Positions 11,571 through 24,049 are shown, counted from the stretch's first letter. The stretch is 64,000 nucleotides of DNA from Zygnema circumcarinatum (GCA_037447605.1 CM074806.1:1491432-1555431); one strand, 5' to 3'. Notes: generated by a model from the sequence alone, not told the origin. Translations and numbers: made by a program.

Positions 11571-11630
11571 GTGACCGTCCCCGTGACCGTCCCCGTGACC
11601 GTCCCCGTGACCGTCCCCGTGACCTTCCCC
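11571..11630. repeat. 12-bp minisatellite, five units
   Basis: Four perfect tandem copies of GTGACCGTCCCC followed by a fifth with one change (GTGACCTTCCCC). It sits between two copies of the dispersed repeat. Confidence 0.95.
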
Positions 11631-11764
11631 CTTTCCCTGCTCGTGCGTGCCCAACATCGGCAACCTGCGGCTGCTTCTCGAGCCTTCTCTTGAGTTTTGC
11701 TCATAATTGTCGTTAGGTCGTTTGAACCGGTTCACTTCGGTTTTACATGTCGAATCGTTCACAT

Positions 11765-11808
11765 ACATTTGATGGCATGGCCATCGTGAGATTAATGCCG
11801 AATCCATC
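11765..11808 (+). repeat. Dispersed repeat family, copy 2 (right block only)
   Basis: Carries ACATTTGATGGCATGGCCAT and then CGTGAGATTAATGCCGAATCC. It is nearly identical to the right block of the copy at 40090-40188 and lies about 240 bp from copy 1 in the same orientation. Confidence 0.65.
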
Positions 11809-12618
11809 CTTTCGGAGGCTCACTAAGCTCACAAGTCACACTCGAAGCAACAAAAATATAAGCAGAATCTTTCATTCCTGAACAGTACAACACGGGAACA
11901 GCTGTGCAGCCAACCATGTCTGGGTGAGGGAGCTCCGCGAGTGTGGAACCACCGTCTGCGTTGTGCTCCATTGCCCGTTCATTCACGGCCCATTCCTGTG
12001 GCGGCAGGCGCCGTGGGACAGCAGCCCCCATAGCCTTGCTCCTTGCTCTTAATTTTCAAATTGTCAGTCCCTGCCTGCCCGCCCGCCCGCCTCGTCGGGT
12101 GCAGTGCCGCCCGACAGGCCGCCGACCGACCGGCCGGCAGGCGCACCGCCGGAACCTCCCGCAGACCTGCGCGTCCGTACAGCACGCACCGACCTCGCCG
12201 CTGCGGGTCTATGGCCGCTCTATGCGACCCACAGTAATGTTACCGTAGAGTACGCGCCTATCGCACATGTGATCATGTTCGTACTGTACGAAAGAGAGGG
12301 ATCCGTACGTGTGTGTGTATACGGACGCCGTTGCGGTCCGCCATGGCACATTTCTGTTGCAGTCCCTCGCTCGCTCCGCCCGCCCTCGCCCTCGCCCTCG
12401 CCCTCTCCCTCTCCCTCCCTTCCGCTCGGCTCGCTCTGCTCGCCTGCATCCTCCTCCTCCTGCTGCTTCCTGTGGAGCGCTATCGATGCGCAATACGGCC
12501 TCCTTACGTGCTGATTCACGATCTACGTGTGTTAAGGAGTATTGGAGAGAGGTGTGCTGAGTCGATCACAGGTTTTTTGTGTGGAGGGAAAGCTGAACGC
12601 TCTGGCTCTTTTCGAAGA

Positions 12619-15600
12619 ATGTCGCCCTCTGTGTTGCCGCATAGTAGCGGCAGCTGGAGCCACCGGGCCCGAATAAAGGCATTCCTTCCCTTGCTTTCAG
12701 ACAGGCACAACGGTCAGGCTCCTAAAGGACATCCTGGCCGCCACAGCGAGCTTGGATGGCGGAGAGTTCGGTATTTCTTCTTTTACGGCCTTTTGCCATT
12801 TTCCGTCATGATGTTCTACTTCCGCATTGCCAGCTCGAATGCATCGGCCAGCGGCCTTCCCCACCAAGACCCTTTGGTAGGCGATCCTGAATACCATCCT
12901 GTCATCCACCATGTGATCCACACACGACTTACTGTAGGGAAATTGTAGGATCTGCACGCGCGTTGCTTTCTTCTTGCAATTTGTCCCATTTTTTGGACAC
13001 CGCTCACGCTGACCCGTAGAATCTCTTGTCTAGCGGAATGCAATATGGGAGTCGTGGTTCAGATGCTTTCTCAGGCAGTAATTCGTCCGCTTAGTTGTCT
13101 CTATATTGAAGCTGGATGTTACATTTCAGGGTAGCTCCCTAGGCCTCCCACACATATGCCTTGCCTACTTTACGTAGTAATTGGGCAAGAGCGACGATTT
13201 TCATTTAGACTCTGCAGCAAGTTGCGGTAGAGCTGAAGGATTATGCCGATGTTAGCCTTCCAACTCCCCTCGGCTGTTCTTACTTCCTCCAACATCAAAG
13301 TGGAAGTACAGAGACAATCTTAAGTTGGAGGAGTGTCATATGTTTTTCCGCTCGTAGGCGTATACATAATTTTTCTTGTGTTAATCCCTCATGTTTGTTT
13401 TTGAAGTCACGTCAGTCTTCAGTAGAGTTTAATTGCAACTCAAGTTTAAAGAGGCTGGTACCTTTCAAGGTTTTTCATCCATTCTTTCACTTCTTGACAA
13501 AGCACGCAGCCTAAATTAGTCAGCTAAGGCAAGAATGGTCACTTAAGCAACGCACGTTCTTGCACAATGTTCCTTTCTTATCCCATATAGTGAATCGGAA
13601 AGAAAAGTTTTGCTATGTGGAAACGCTGGGCAAGTTTCTTGCAATTCTCCTTGCCGATTTCTCCAATAGTTGCGGACCCATTCTGCCGTCTGGTATGCCG
13701 GTGGAGATTTCTAACTTAATCCTTTAATGTGATTTGAAGTTATGCTTAAGCTGTACAGAACGAACAGCCTAATGAGACCAGCACTTGTGGACAAAAAGGA
13801 ACAATCTTGAGTATGTGAGCTGAAGTGTATTTGTAAGGTATGAACTAATTAGTCTATTTTTTAGATCAAAGCACTTATCATATTTGCGAGTCTGAAGCTC
13901 TCTTTGTTTACCTATTTGAGTCATTTGCTATTAGGTGGCCTGCAGATGCAAAGCGGACCTTCTTTTTCAAGGCAGATATAGCAGGAAAGTCAATTCCGAA
14001 GATGAACTTGATAACATGGTCCCGAGTAGATCTCGAGCGTTGGAAGCTTTTTCTAACATTAGGAACCACTGAAGTAGAGGCTGCCTAGATGCAGTACGCA
14101 CATAATGAAAAGGAGTATTTCAGTCATGGACGCGTATGACTATGCAGGCGTTATGGCTCATGCATGCCACAACAATAAAGACGATTTCAAGTTTGTTGCC
14201 TAGTTTGTTGAGTGAGAATGTGTTTCTTCTCGGTGCTAGCAACATTGATGCCTATATAAAGCCGCCAGAAGATTAAAGAGAGATGGCCCAGCTTACAGAA
14301 TGTGCAGTGTTTTTCTGGAGCGGAGAGAGTGTTGCAGAGAGGACTAAAGTTGGGAAGTGTCTTCACATAGTCGCTTAGGCCATTCTTTAAGGTCTAGGTG
14401 CAAAGTCGGGCCTGAAACGAAAGGTAAGTGAAGTTGGCAATCATGTACTGGGACCATCTGGCAGTACTAGTTCATTTGTGAACTCGTTTGTGCAAGCAGG
14501 AACAAGTGTTCAGAAAACTATAGAGTATCATGCCTCAGATCAGCACGTTAGACAAACGTGCCATCTACATGCAATAGCATAGTCGTAAAGGACTAGAAAG
14601 AGGGGGAAGCCTTGGAAGGTAGTGTGACTAGTCCCTTTGCCATTGTTAGTGTGACTTTCCGGATTGTTGTCAAATTTCAAGGACTCATTGGGAGAGTGAT
14701 TCTTGTTGTGTTGCTGCAGGTCAGACAAAGACTTGACCAACTTCCTAGTGCTTTCATAAGTGATATTGACACGATGTTGAAAAATACGACTTTCTTGTAC
14801 TTTGATGACAAGGTGCATGCATGCGTTTCCATCACCAGTCGTCCTTTGGCACCAGTAGCAGCCCTCCATAGGACGACAGGTCAAATGCTTTGCACAGACT
14901 GAAAGTGTCAATTCTTTATGGTCGGTGTGCGGGTTCCATATGTTCAAGTTCCAGTAAGGCAACTTCACAACAACTTTGACCGCACGATCTTACCATGTTC
15001 GGCCTCTGGGCAATGACTTAGGTCGCTGTGCTGATGAGGGATTAGCGATTGGTGGAGTTGGCCTCAGGACCCTGAAGAGGAGCAGAGTCTGGTCAACGAT
15101 CAAATACATCCATGCACAAAGAGGCCCCCGAACTGGCCACGTATGTGCTTTTCATGGCTCTAGTTTAGACAAAAAGGGTGGTTAAAGTCCTGCAGTGTGT
15201 GCAGATGTGCTATTACTCTTGCATAATCCACGGTAGTTCATAAGTGAATTGGTAAACATCGTAAACTCTACGAAAAAGTCCGCATCATATCAGAGGGATT
15301 GCAATGGTTGGTCAGCACCGGTAGGGCTCAGCAGGGTTGAATGGTTGAGCTTCTATTTCTGACGCTTGTGAAACTCACAAGCTCGGCTGCGTTGCCTTTG
15401 CTTTTGCTTGCTCCTTCTAGAAGCGTGTGCTTTTGTTACACTCTAGTGAATGCATATGAGCATATGCACATACGAGCCAGCCTAAAAGAAGGCGTTCTTG
15501 TGTCTACTTGCATGCAGCTCCCCCTAAGAACACAAATGGATATCTCTTGGTGCGCTCAAATGGAGGTCTGAACCAGATGCGAGCTGCTGTAAGTGCCAAG

Positions 15601-18600
15601 AAAGGCAGTCCATTTGATCCGAGCAACAGCCGTTTTGCCTATGATTGGAGATCTTATTGGAGGTCTATATAGTGAAGCATTTTATCCTGCTCCGACCAGG
15701 GAAGCACTTTCTATTGCGCCTTCTATACAAGAAGCAAGAATCCCCCATACTGTGTGTTTCACAAACATTAGGATACCTAAAGATATGGAAGGAAGGTACC
15801 CAAGAGTCATGTCTGGGAAATCATTTCCTTAAGAATCTTCCAACACTTGACATCCTAGGGACATGCATGTGTGCATCTTGGGAGCAAGCTCTGCTTGCCT
15901 TTCCTTTTTCTCGATATCCAGTTGGCTCGCCTCATACAACTCAATTGCTCTTCTAATGAGTCTCAATGGCGTAATGAGGGCTTGTTTGTGAAGTGCAGAT
16001 CTGTGACATGGTAGCCGTTGCTCGTTTAATCAATGCAACCATGGTCATTCCTGAGCTTGATAAGACATCCTTTTGGGCAGACCAAAGGTACGGGAATCAC
16101 TGTTGATGATGCTCAAAGCCCAAGCTTAAGCCAACACCTGTTTATATGCGAGCATGCTACATCGCCAATTCCTTCCGACCCTGAATCCTTCGTCTGTGTC
16201 TGTTCTTCGCCGTTGGCAGCAATTTTGCGGACGTGTTTGACTTGCAACATTTTATGGATTTTCTGAAGGATGAGATCAGCATTGTGGAGCGATTGCCGCC
16301 CCAATATTCTCACCTGACCAATGACAATGTATATACTATGGACCCTGTCAGCTGGTCTGATACTGGGTATTATTTGAGCGTTTTGCTCCCCCTTCTTAAG
16401 AAGCATGAGGTAAGCTCGATTGTAACCAGAACTAATCACTTCACAACGCCATGCTATTTGGGCCCTGGAAAGGCCTATAGCTGCATTTTCAGCAGCGTTA
16501 TATGATTGTCTTTTGGTAATGGCTCTTCATTGCCGGCTGCAGGTCATTCGGCTGTATCAGACAGACTCGCGTCTGGCAAACAACCCTCCGGATGTGCCTC
16601 GGTCCCTGCAGAAGCTGCGTTGCCGTGTACAGTTCCATGCGCTGCAGTTCACACCGGCACTTCGCAGGCTGGGCAAGAAGATAGTACGGCGCCTGCACAA
16701 GCAGGGTCCTTTCATTGCCCTCCACCTGCGATACGAAATGGACATGCTTGCCTTCACCGGATGCACTCATGGTTGCACCAAGTCGGAAGAACACAACTTA
16801 ACCAGACTGCGGTAAGTGAATGGGGTTCCTTGTGAATTTCAAGATTACCTCTGGTTGTTGCCCAGCCCTTTTCAATGTCAGTCAAGATATGCGAAGGACG
16901 ATCAGCATTTGCCTGCCTTAGTAGCTTTTGATAGTAGAGTTCGACAGCTGACGCCGGGTAGTTGTACGCTTCAGCTATCGAACTGCACGATGGAGAGAAA
17001 AGGACATCGATGGGGTGCAGAGAAGGCATGCGGGGGAGTGTCCCCTGACTCCGGAAGAAGTGGCCCTTGCCCTACGAGCTATGGGATATAACAGGAGCAC
17101 GCAGATTTATGTTGCCTCTGGGAAGATTTATGGAGGCAAGAGGAGGCTTGCACGGTTTCTCTCAGTATTTCCCAACACGGTATGTGTGGCTTCTCATGTT
17201 AGCTAGGCTCATGTGTGGAGAAGAGACAAGCACGAACCCTGAAAGCAGCTCATTGAGCACTGCCATCGCCGCCTCATCCTGAATGATATGGCTTAGCAAT
17301 GAAATCATATGTTTTGTATAACCTGCCATGCGCTATGCAACAGTTGGCAGCGAATGTTTCTGCTTGCAGATGCTGTAAGAAAGAACCTTCTGCATTGTCT
17401 TGTTTGCTAGATTTTTTTTTGCTGAACTCCTCTCATGTTACTGTTCATCCTGCGCAGCTACGCAAGGAGATGCTCGTTACAGCAGACGAGCTTGCTCCTT
17501 TTCGCAACCATTCATCGCAGTTGGCAGCTCTGGATTACATGGTGTCGGTTGCTGCAGATGTTTTCCTCTCGACTTTCCATGGCAACATGGCACGATTGGT
17601 CGAAGGGCATCGAAGGTGAGAGCGTGGTCTATTGAATCTGAACCCTGGCGACGTCTGTAGTGGATTTGATTGAACACTAGCCTTTGGTGAAGGAGCATCG
17701 CCACTGCAGAGGCGGCCTCCGTCCTTGAAGCTTGTGTCAGGGATTGTAGAGATTTACCAAACTATGCTGGTCCAAGTGCTGCATGATGTGTGGATGGCAG
17801 CAGTCATCCACACACCTTGGATGGTGGTTTTTTGCCTATGGCAGCAGCTTTTTACTGTCTTCGTTACTTACGGTAGCAGTGCTTCTCGCCCGCAGATATC
17901 TTGGTTTTCGAAAAACCCTCTTACCTAACCGGAAACGTTTGGTGGAGTTGTTTGAGGCGTATGAGAACGGAAGTATTAGTTGGAAGAAACTGTCTGCCAA
18001 AGTGGTGAAGGTCCACAAGGACAGGTTAGGCGGGCCAGCGCAACGGTCTGTCGTCCCAGGTCATCCGAAAGAGGAAGATAACTTCTTTCAGGTATGCTCG
18101 TTCTGCAAGCTCCTCCACAGCTGATTAGGTACGGATGCAAAGCATTCCCTTCCTCGTTTGGTTTGGTCGATCATCTCACATGGACCTCAAATTTAGCTTA
18201 CTGAAAGTGTGCATATGTGTCATTGAGTTGTCAACAAATCCGCTTTTGATAGCAACCATTCCTCTCCCTGCACCTCCTCCTGCCCTCCTCCCTCCTACTT
18301 TTCCCCTTCCCCTCTGGGCTCAAGGAATCCCCCAAGTAATTCTTGCGATTACCAGTAGCAAGGGAGAGACTAACAACACCCTTTGTGGGGTGTGACGCAC
18401 AGAATCCTCAGGAGTGCATCTGCACGAATGAGGAATTGGAGTCAGGTCTCAGCGATGACGACAGTGTCGACCTGCACCACGCACTGACAGAGACAACATC
18501 ACAGCTTCCCGCGCTCGAGTCCCTAAAGGCGAATCCACACACAAACACAACTTTGCCCAAGGACTCTCATCAGGGAGAGCAGGTCAACAGAAAGCTCGAA

Positions 18601-18789
18601 GGAAAAAAGGAAAAGTTTGCGCTACATAAAGGAGGAGATGACACATTACAGGAGGATACGGGCTTGCAAGGCGTATCGCAGAGTAGCCATGAAAGTAGCG
18701 AGAACGGAGGAAGTGCAGTTGAAGAGGGGGGGTTAGATAGAACGATGTTGGCGTTGTTGAACCAGCGCCATAATTTATCTTCAGTGTAG
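12619..18789 (+). CDS. O-fucosyltransferase family protein (plant type II membrane glycosyltransferase)
   Basis: Exons: 12619-12933, 15068-15140, 15518-15588, 15999-16087, 16220-16409, 16543-16811, 16975-17179, 17458-17615, 17896-18091, 18403-18789. They total 1953 bp and encode 650 residues, with all phases agreeing. The protein has a short cytosolic Arg/Ser tail, one signal-anchor helix near residues 50-75 ([16 protein letters not shown]) and a luminal O-fucosyltransferase fold, so it is probably Golgi-resident. Family motifs: [18 protein letters not shown] (nucleotide-sugar region), [25 protein letters not shown] (conserved Arg of the donor site), [47 protein letters not shown] and [12 protein letters not shown]. 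Plant members modify cell-wall polysaccharides (rhamnogalacturonan, mannan synthesis) or proteins; the acceptor cannot be told from sequence. The last exon adds a 128-residue acidic, Ser/Glu-rich tail with no similarity I recognise. The first intron (about 2.1 kb) is the longest. Confidence 0.9.
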
Positions 18790-19703
18790 CCATGTAAATT
18801 ATGATTTTTCAGAATACAAAGCATTGATTCTTCACGTCCTTTGTCTCAAATTCTCTGGACAGTGTGCAGTCTGTGCAAGTGACTCTTCTCATCTGTGTCG
18901 ATTGACGCCAGCGGACTATTTTTGTGCACTGTTGACCACTTCACGTGTGGTTTTCTGTATGTAAATTATTTGAATACGTGGTGGATAACCTATAAGGACA
19001 GCATGAGAGCTCACGTGAACCCAATGCTTTGGGATGGGGAATACAACTCGGTAGGACTTCGAACGTATGAAGGTGACATGGGTTACAGCACTCATGTATT
19101 CTACAGTTCACAAAACCAAATGAACATAAATGAAGATACTCAAGGTATGCCATGTTCCAAACGAACCTTGAGACTGCACGCACTCTGAACGCTATTCATA
19201 GCCACAGCCACAGGATCGCTACCAAGGACCTCAAACGAATTCCAGAAGAGTTTTTCGGAAGAATATTAAGACAAAACAATCACAGAGCAGTTGAAAAAGA
19301 CATGCGCCAGTAAATTTGCGTTTCTGTCGTCTGCCCGATACGATGTGTTATTGCCATTGAAGAGCCGCGGACTTTTTGAACAAAGAACAGGAGCCAATCA
19401 ATAGAAGCACGTTGCATGCAACACTGCGCATGAGGCCATAAAAGTGAAGATTGTGCAAAGAACTGGAATAATCGCAAAAGGACAGCTTGAAGCCCCGCAG
19501 ATTGGTGACACCAGCCAGGCACAACTATCAGCAGCATATGGTTGATCTCAAAATGCCGTGGCTTACTACAGCGATATTACTCGGAGGAGCTCACCGCACA
19601 CGTCGTCTAAATGTAATGGTAACAAAACATTGACGCCACAAGTTGGAAGAGTCATGGACGAAAATCTAAATGATGCCTCAATCAAATAATCTAGGGACGA
19701 CTG
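18790..19703. other. Convergent intergenic region, no gene seen
   Basis: Spacer between the 3' ends of the O-fucosyltransferase gene (+) and the gamma-CA-like gene (-). A 97-codon frame at 18895-19188 has no recognisable features and no splice context. A TGTAA occurs 6 bp after the O-fucosyltransferase stop; this resembles the green-algal polyadenylation signal but sits too close to the stop for the usual spacing. Confidence 0.5.
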
Positions 19704-20504
19704 TCATGATGATGGGGCCAACACTTTCTTAAGTTTCTCTGCTTCAATATACGCAGTTGTGTAAGGCAGGAACTCTTCTGCATGCTCGCCTGCCACGTTA
19801 GTAACGCTGTCTGCCAGCTTCACAATATCCATTTTCTCGTCAGAGGAAAGGTCACGGACAAACCGCGCAGGTGTTCCTGACCAAAGCTGGCCTCCTGGAA
19901 TAAGTCGCCCTGGGGGCACAACCGAGCCGTCTCCAAGAATAGCATGCTTCTGTACAATGGATCCCTCCATCACCACGCAGCGGTGGCCGATAACGACCTC
20001 ATCCTCTATACTGCATGACCTCAGGCTGCACTGCGAGCCAACGGTGACATATCTGCCGACGGTGGTCTCAGCTGAAAGGCCCGTAGGAGAAGTCTCACTG
20101 GCGTGTATGATGGTCTTCTCACCAACGCTTGAATAAGCTCCGACACGAATGGAGTTCAGATCTCCCCGCAGCACAGCGCCATACCACACAACTGCACGAT
20201 CTTCGACCACCACGTCGCCAACAAGTGTGGCATTAGGAGCCACCCATGCGTCCACCGCTACATCAGGCACCTTGTGATTCAAAGCCATCAGCTGCCTGTG
20301 CCTGTTGTATATCTCCTTTGCGGCCGCATTTTCCACAGAGGTTGAAAATCCTCTTGCGACTCCATGCGCCTTGCTGAACGCTACCAGGGAGACGGGCCTG
20401 CAGACTTCCTGCTGAATACCTCCAGCAAGTGAAGAGCCTGAAACCGCGCGCCGAAGCAGGCGGCGGTAGAGAACGACAGACCTCCTTGGGAGCAGCCCTG
20501 CCAT
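19704..20504 (-). CDS. gammaCAL: Gamma-carbonic-anhydrase-like protein (mitochondrial complex I matrix arm)
   Basis: A single 266-residue exon. In plants and algae, gamma-CA and gamma-CAL subunits form the heterotrimeric matrix-exposed domain bound to respiratory complex I. The first 60 residues are Arg/Ser/Ala-rich with few acids and end RGFST, a typical mitochondrial presequence. Residues 80-220 form the left-handed beta-helix hexapeptide repeats (VAPNATLVGDVVVEDRAVVW, YGAVLRGDLNSIRVG). His134 (IIHAS) is kept, but the two other zinc-ligand positions of active gamma-CA are Ser157 and Arg162 (VTVGSQCSLRSC). The plant CAL subfamily shows the same kind of loss (VTVGAYSLLRSC pattern). This makes catalytic activity unlikely and a structural or assembly role likely. 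It has no introns, unlike its neighbours, and is divergent from PRP38B 284 bp away. Confidence 0.93.
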   Translation of the reverse strand: MAGLLPRRSVVLYRRLLRRAVSGSSLAGGIQQEVCRPVSLVAFSKAHGVARGFSTSVENAAAKEIYNRHRQLMALNHKVPDVAVDAWVAPNATLVGDVVVEDRAVVWYGAVLRGDLNSIRVGAYSSVGEKTIIHASETSPTGLSAETTVGRYVTVGSQCSLRSCSIEDEVVIGHRCVVMEGSIVQKHAILGDGSVVPPGRLIPGGQLWSGTPARFVRDLSSDEKMDIVKLADSVTNVAGEHAEEFLPYTTAYIEAEKLKKVLAPSS

Positions 20505-20788
20505 GGCTGCCGTCCTCCCTCAGCAGCCACACGCGCCTCTCTCTTCTTCAGGCGCATCCCTCGATTAGGGCAAACGCGACATTGAGCCAACTAAAATAAT
20601 TTCACACTTGGCCAAACAAACAGCCCATCGTTGAAAAAGGTAGAAGTCGTACTTCCGGGCAGGTAAAAATTTCAGAAAAAAAAATTGGTCCGGTTTCCTT
20701 TTTCACAAAAAGTGGTTTGGACTGAGTCTTGGCGGGCGCCCTGAGGGGGGAGGGAGAAGAGGAGCGGTGGGAGAGGGGGGAGGGCGCC
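20505..20788. promoter_or_regulatory. Bidirectional promoter region, gamma-CAL / PRP38B
   Basis: Only 284 bp separate the two divergent start codons. The right part is purine-rich on the plus strand (GGGGGGAGGGAGAAGAGGAG), and an A-run plus TTTTTCACAAAAAG lies in the middle. No clear TATA box is visible on either side. Shared control is inferred from the geometry. Confidence 0.5.
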
Positions 20789-23700
20789 ATGGAGTTCAAA
20801 GCGTGCGGGAAGCCCATTGAGTCCGTGCTCGAGCGCGTGCTTTCCATGAATATTGTCAACTCTGTATGTCCGCTTTCCTCGTTCCTCGGCTGTTTGGCAT
20901 ATGGCTGGCAGTAGCGCTTTTTGCTTGTATTCCTTCATTTGTGTGAGGAGCCAGCAGCTTCACTATGCTGTTAGATTCTCGGCAACCCTGATCCTTCACT
21001 TGCAGGGCTTGTCTTGTATGCGTCCCTTAATGGAGGGGAGTATGTCTTGCTTTCTTTGCAGGATTATTTCAAGGAGTTGTACCGCGTAAAGACGTACGAG
21101 GAGGTTGTTGACGAGATTTATGAACACGTAGACCATGTGGAGCCGTGGATGACAGGAAACTGTCGCGGACCCTCCACTGCTTTCTGCCTTTTGTACAAAC
21201 TTTTCACTTTGAATTTAGATGGTAAACAAGTTCGGGGTTTGCTTGACCACGAGGATTCACCCTATATCCGTGCGGTAAGGAGTATTCGAAATTCTCTTAC
21301 ATCCTCTCATTCTTCTCCTTGTCGGATGGTAGTGAGAGGCCCTTTTACGAATTATTAGACATTTTCTCCGAGTTTGTGTCGCTTTCTGTGTTGTTTCGGT
21401 TTAACGAGCATGCGAAATTTGCAATTTGAATGTGCCTTTGATTGAATGCTTGCTTCGTCTAGTTTTCCGCAGCCGGTTTGTGCGGCTTACTGTGCTGCAT
21501 TTGTTCTGAAGCAGTTGCATTCCTTTTGCAGATTGGCTTCTTGTTTTTGCGGTACTTGGCGGACCCGAAAACCCTTTGGAATTGGTTCGAACCTTATCTG
21601 CAAGACGAGGAGGTAAAACTCTTTAGAATGGCATTCTGCGTTTCATGTTTATTGCGTGGTGGGAATACTCTTTGGATTATGTTCTAAATGTTGGTAATTA
21701 ATCGGTAGCCTGGTCTTTACAAGATTCATAGGTTTAGAAAGGACAGTGGGCCCTTGCGCGTAGATATGAAGACTGCGACTGCCTTGCGACAGCAATGTGG
21801 ATAAGGACTGCACGCCCTTCACACCTTAAGAAACCTAGCTTGGTGATCTGGCTTATGAAGCTCCCTTGTCCAAGGTGCTTGATTTGGTTATTCTTTGTAG
21901 TCGTCGTTTGGCAACGGATTGTCATTTACTGGAATTTTGCTGCCACGGCCAGCAAAACTGTGTGCTCCTGAACGCTTGTGTTTAGGAGAACTGATGTGGG
22001 AGTGGGTCCATGTTCAGTTGACCCATGGGTACGGGATTTGACCCTTGGCGGTGCTACGATGATGAGCGGGTGCGATGGGGCTAAGAGTGCGGCATGTTAC
22101 ACTGCAGCAAGGGCCCTGTAAGTTTCATAGGAAGGGCTTTTTGGCCGTTAGCTGTGCCTCGGAGCGTCTGAGAGCTGTGCTTACCAGAATCCTTACTCAG
22201 CTTGCCATTCTGTGCTTAACCTTAGCCCAAAGGAGGCTCACGTCTATTCTCTGACCTGATTATTCAGGGCTTCAACACACGGGTGGTCATGTAGAGTAAA
22301 GGTTCTATTCAGCACAGCTCTCGTTGCTGTCACATGAAGGCGCATGTATTGAGCCTGATGGCATTGGTTATTTATATAGATCGTGTAAGGGATCGGTCGT
22401 CATCGTGAGGTAATCGGGTGTAGCGTGGAATGTGGTGGAGTCATGCGTTTGCGGTCATGTCTTGTTCAGAAGGCTTATGAAGAGGGCACACCAATTCAAT
22501 GTGGGGAGTTGTTTGCTTCTGTGAATTGCAGGAATTTGCACCTGGATCTAGCAAGAAGATGACGACTATGGGAGTGTACATTCGAGATTTGCTCCTAGGC
22601 CAGGTAGGTATGGAAATTTTATCCTTGTTAGAAGCACGCTCAGAATTGAGTTTGTTTCCTGTGTCCATTCGATTTGTCTGAGTTGGCCTATTATGTTTTC
22701 GAGCTGCTTCTGTGCTTCAACCACGTTAGACTATTTCTAACAAACTGACGAGCGCTGGGGAAACCCATTTTTCTGCAATTTGTGCATAATATCTATGTCC
22801 AATGGTAACTTGCATTTGGTCTGCCGTCTGGGCTGTCTTGCCACGCCTCATGGCTCAAGTGTTTGCTAGTATGTGGCAGCTTGACAGCTGGAGTTCTTGA
22901 TAGAGTGTGTTGGAATTGGACTGGAAATGAAGTATAATAAAAGGAAAATTGCATTTGAGTTTGGAGTTCTTGTATCTGTCTTTGTGAGGCCATCATCCGC
23001 TGACCAGTATTATAAGGATATGTCTGATTGAAGCGTAGCTGGTGGTGATGGACTTTCTCCTGCAGTACTACTTCGACTCTCTTTTTCCTCGAATTCCTGT
23101 GCCAATAATGCGGCAGCTCTCTGTCCACCTGGAAGGTTTGAATCTCTCAACACAGCCATCAGGAGTTGCAGCTTCTGCGAGCCGCCTTGGCGCTGATGGC
23201 GATGGAGCTCGCCGACCCCCTTCAGTCAAGGCCGCATTGTCAGTTGCATTTGGACAGCGTGCTCCCCATCGAGCTGCAACCAGAGATTCTTCTCCTGTGC
23301 GGCGAGGACTAACATCATCCAGAGACCCAGTCCGCAATGGTGCAGAGCGCTCACGTGACCATGAAAGAGGCCGTGATGCAGACAGAGAGCGGGACAGGGA
23401 TCGTGACAGAGAACGGGACAGGGAGCGTGATCGTGAAGGTGGGCGTGAGCGCTCACGAGATCAGGATAAGGGAAGGGAAGGAAGCAGAGGAGATCACCTT
23501 GACCATGACCGCAGTACTGACCGTGATCGCGATGCGGACAAAGAGAAAAGCTATCGTGACAGGAGCAGAGATGATTATCGAGATCGGGATCGCCAAAGGG
23601 ATCGTTCTCGCTCTGGAGAACGTGGCCGGGCCACTGACAAGGAAAGGGGAAGAGAGAATAACTCTGACAGGGACAAAAACAGGGACAAGGACCGAGATCG

Positions 23701-24049
23701 TGGCGCTGATAGAGACAGAGGGGGGAGGGATTCCGGCAGAGAGACTAGAAGGGATCGTGATCGTGACCGGGAACATAAGAGCCGACATAGAGATAGACGA
23801 GGAGATGATCGTGATCGGAGGGGGGACAGTCCGGACCGGGGTCGCGAACATGACCGCGCTGGTGATAGAAGCCAGCGAGGATCTGAAGAGCCCCGGCCAT
23901 CCCGTAGTCCTGCTGGAGGCGCAAGCCTGCAGAAGCTCAAGGATTTGTATGGAGATGTGAGCGCCAAGGAGAAGAAGTCGGACACAAGGGCTGCGAATGA
24001 TCCTTCGGGAGAAGATGTGATCAGACTGGGCGGGTCCACTTGGCGCTGA
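20789..24049 (+). CDS. PRP38B: Pre-mRNA-splicing factor 38B with RS/RD/RE-rich tail
   Basis: Exons: 20789-20863, 21062-21274, 21532-21612, 22532-22603, 23066-24049. They total 1425 bp and encode 474 residues. The PRP38 domain fills about residues 1-170 (LERVLSMNIVNS; TYEEVVDEIYEHVDHVEPWM; STAFCLLYKLFTLNLDGKQV; GLLDHEDSPYIRA; IGFLFLRYLADPKTLWNWFE; FDSLFPRIPVP). VDHVEPWM and the PRIPVP ending are those of the 38B branch rather than yeast-type PRP38A. The family acts in tri-snRNP and spliceosome activation; 38B proteins are less studied. The last exon encodes roughly 230 residues of RD/RE/RS dipeptides (nuclear, phosphorylated SR-like), then a conserved short C-terminal motif LQKLKDLYGDVS. Overlapping frames on both strands are low-complexity shadows. 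Confidence 0.93.

Larger units (their letters stand above)
11335..12618. promoter_or_regulatory. Intergenic repeats and GC-rich upstream region of the O-fucosyltransferase gene
   Basis: The left half holds a 12-bp minisatellite and two copies of a dispersed repeat, listed separately. The right half (about 12060-12500) is GC-rich, with CCCGCCCGCC and CCGGCCGG blocks, several CGTAC sites (about 12175, 12284-12295, 12303), a palindromic TTCGTACTGTACGAA, and a CCCTCG/CCCTCT pyrimidine run. It resembles the other upstream islands in the window. Open frames here are low-complexity products. Confidence 0.45.

Noticed and set aside
11433-11807. Minus-strand 124-codon frame with HGDGHGDG repeats, a possible metal-binding protein
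   Set aside because: The repeat is the 12-bp minisatellite, and the flanking parts are dispersed-repeat copies.
18895-19188. 97-codon plus-strand frame downstream of the O-fucosyltransferase gene
   Set aside because: No recognisable features, no splice context and it lies in the probable 3' flank.
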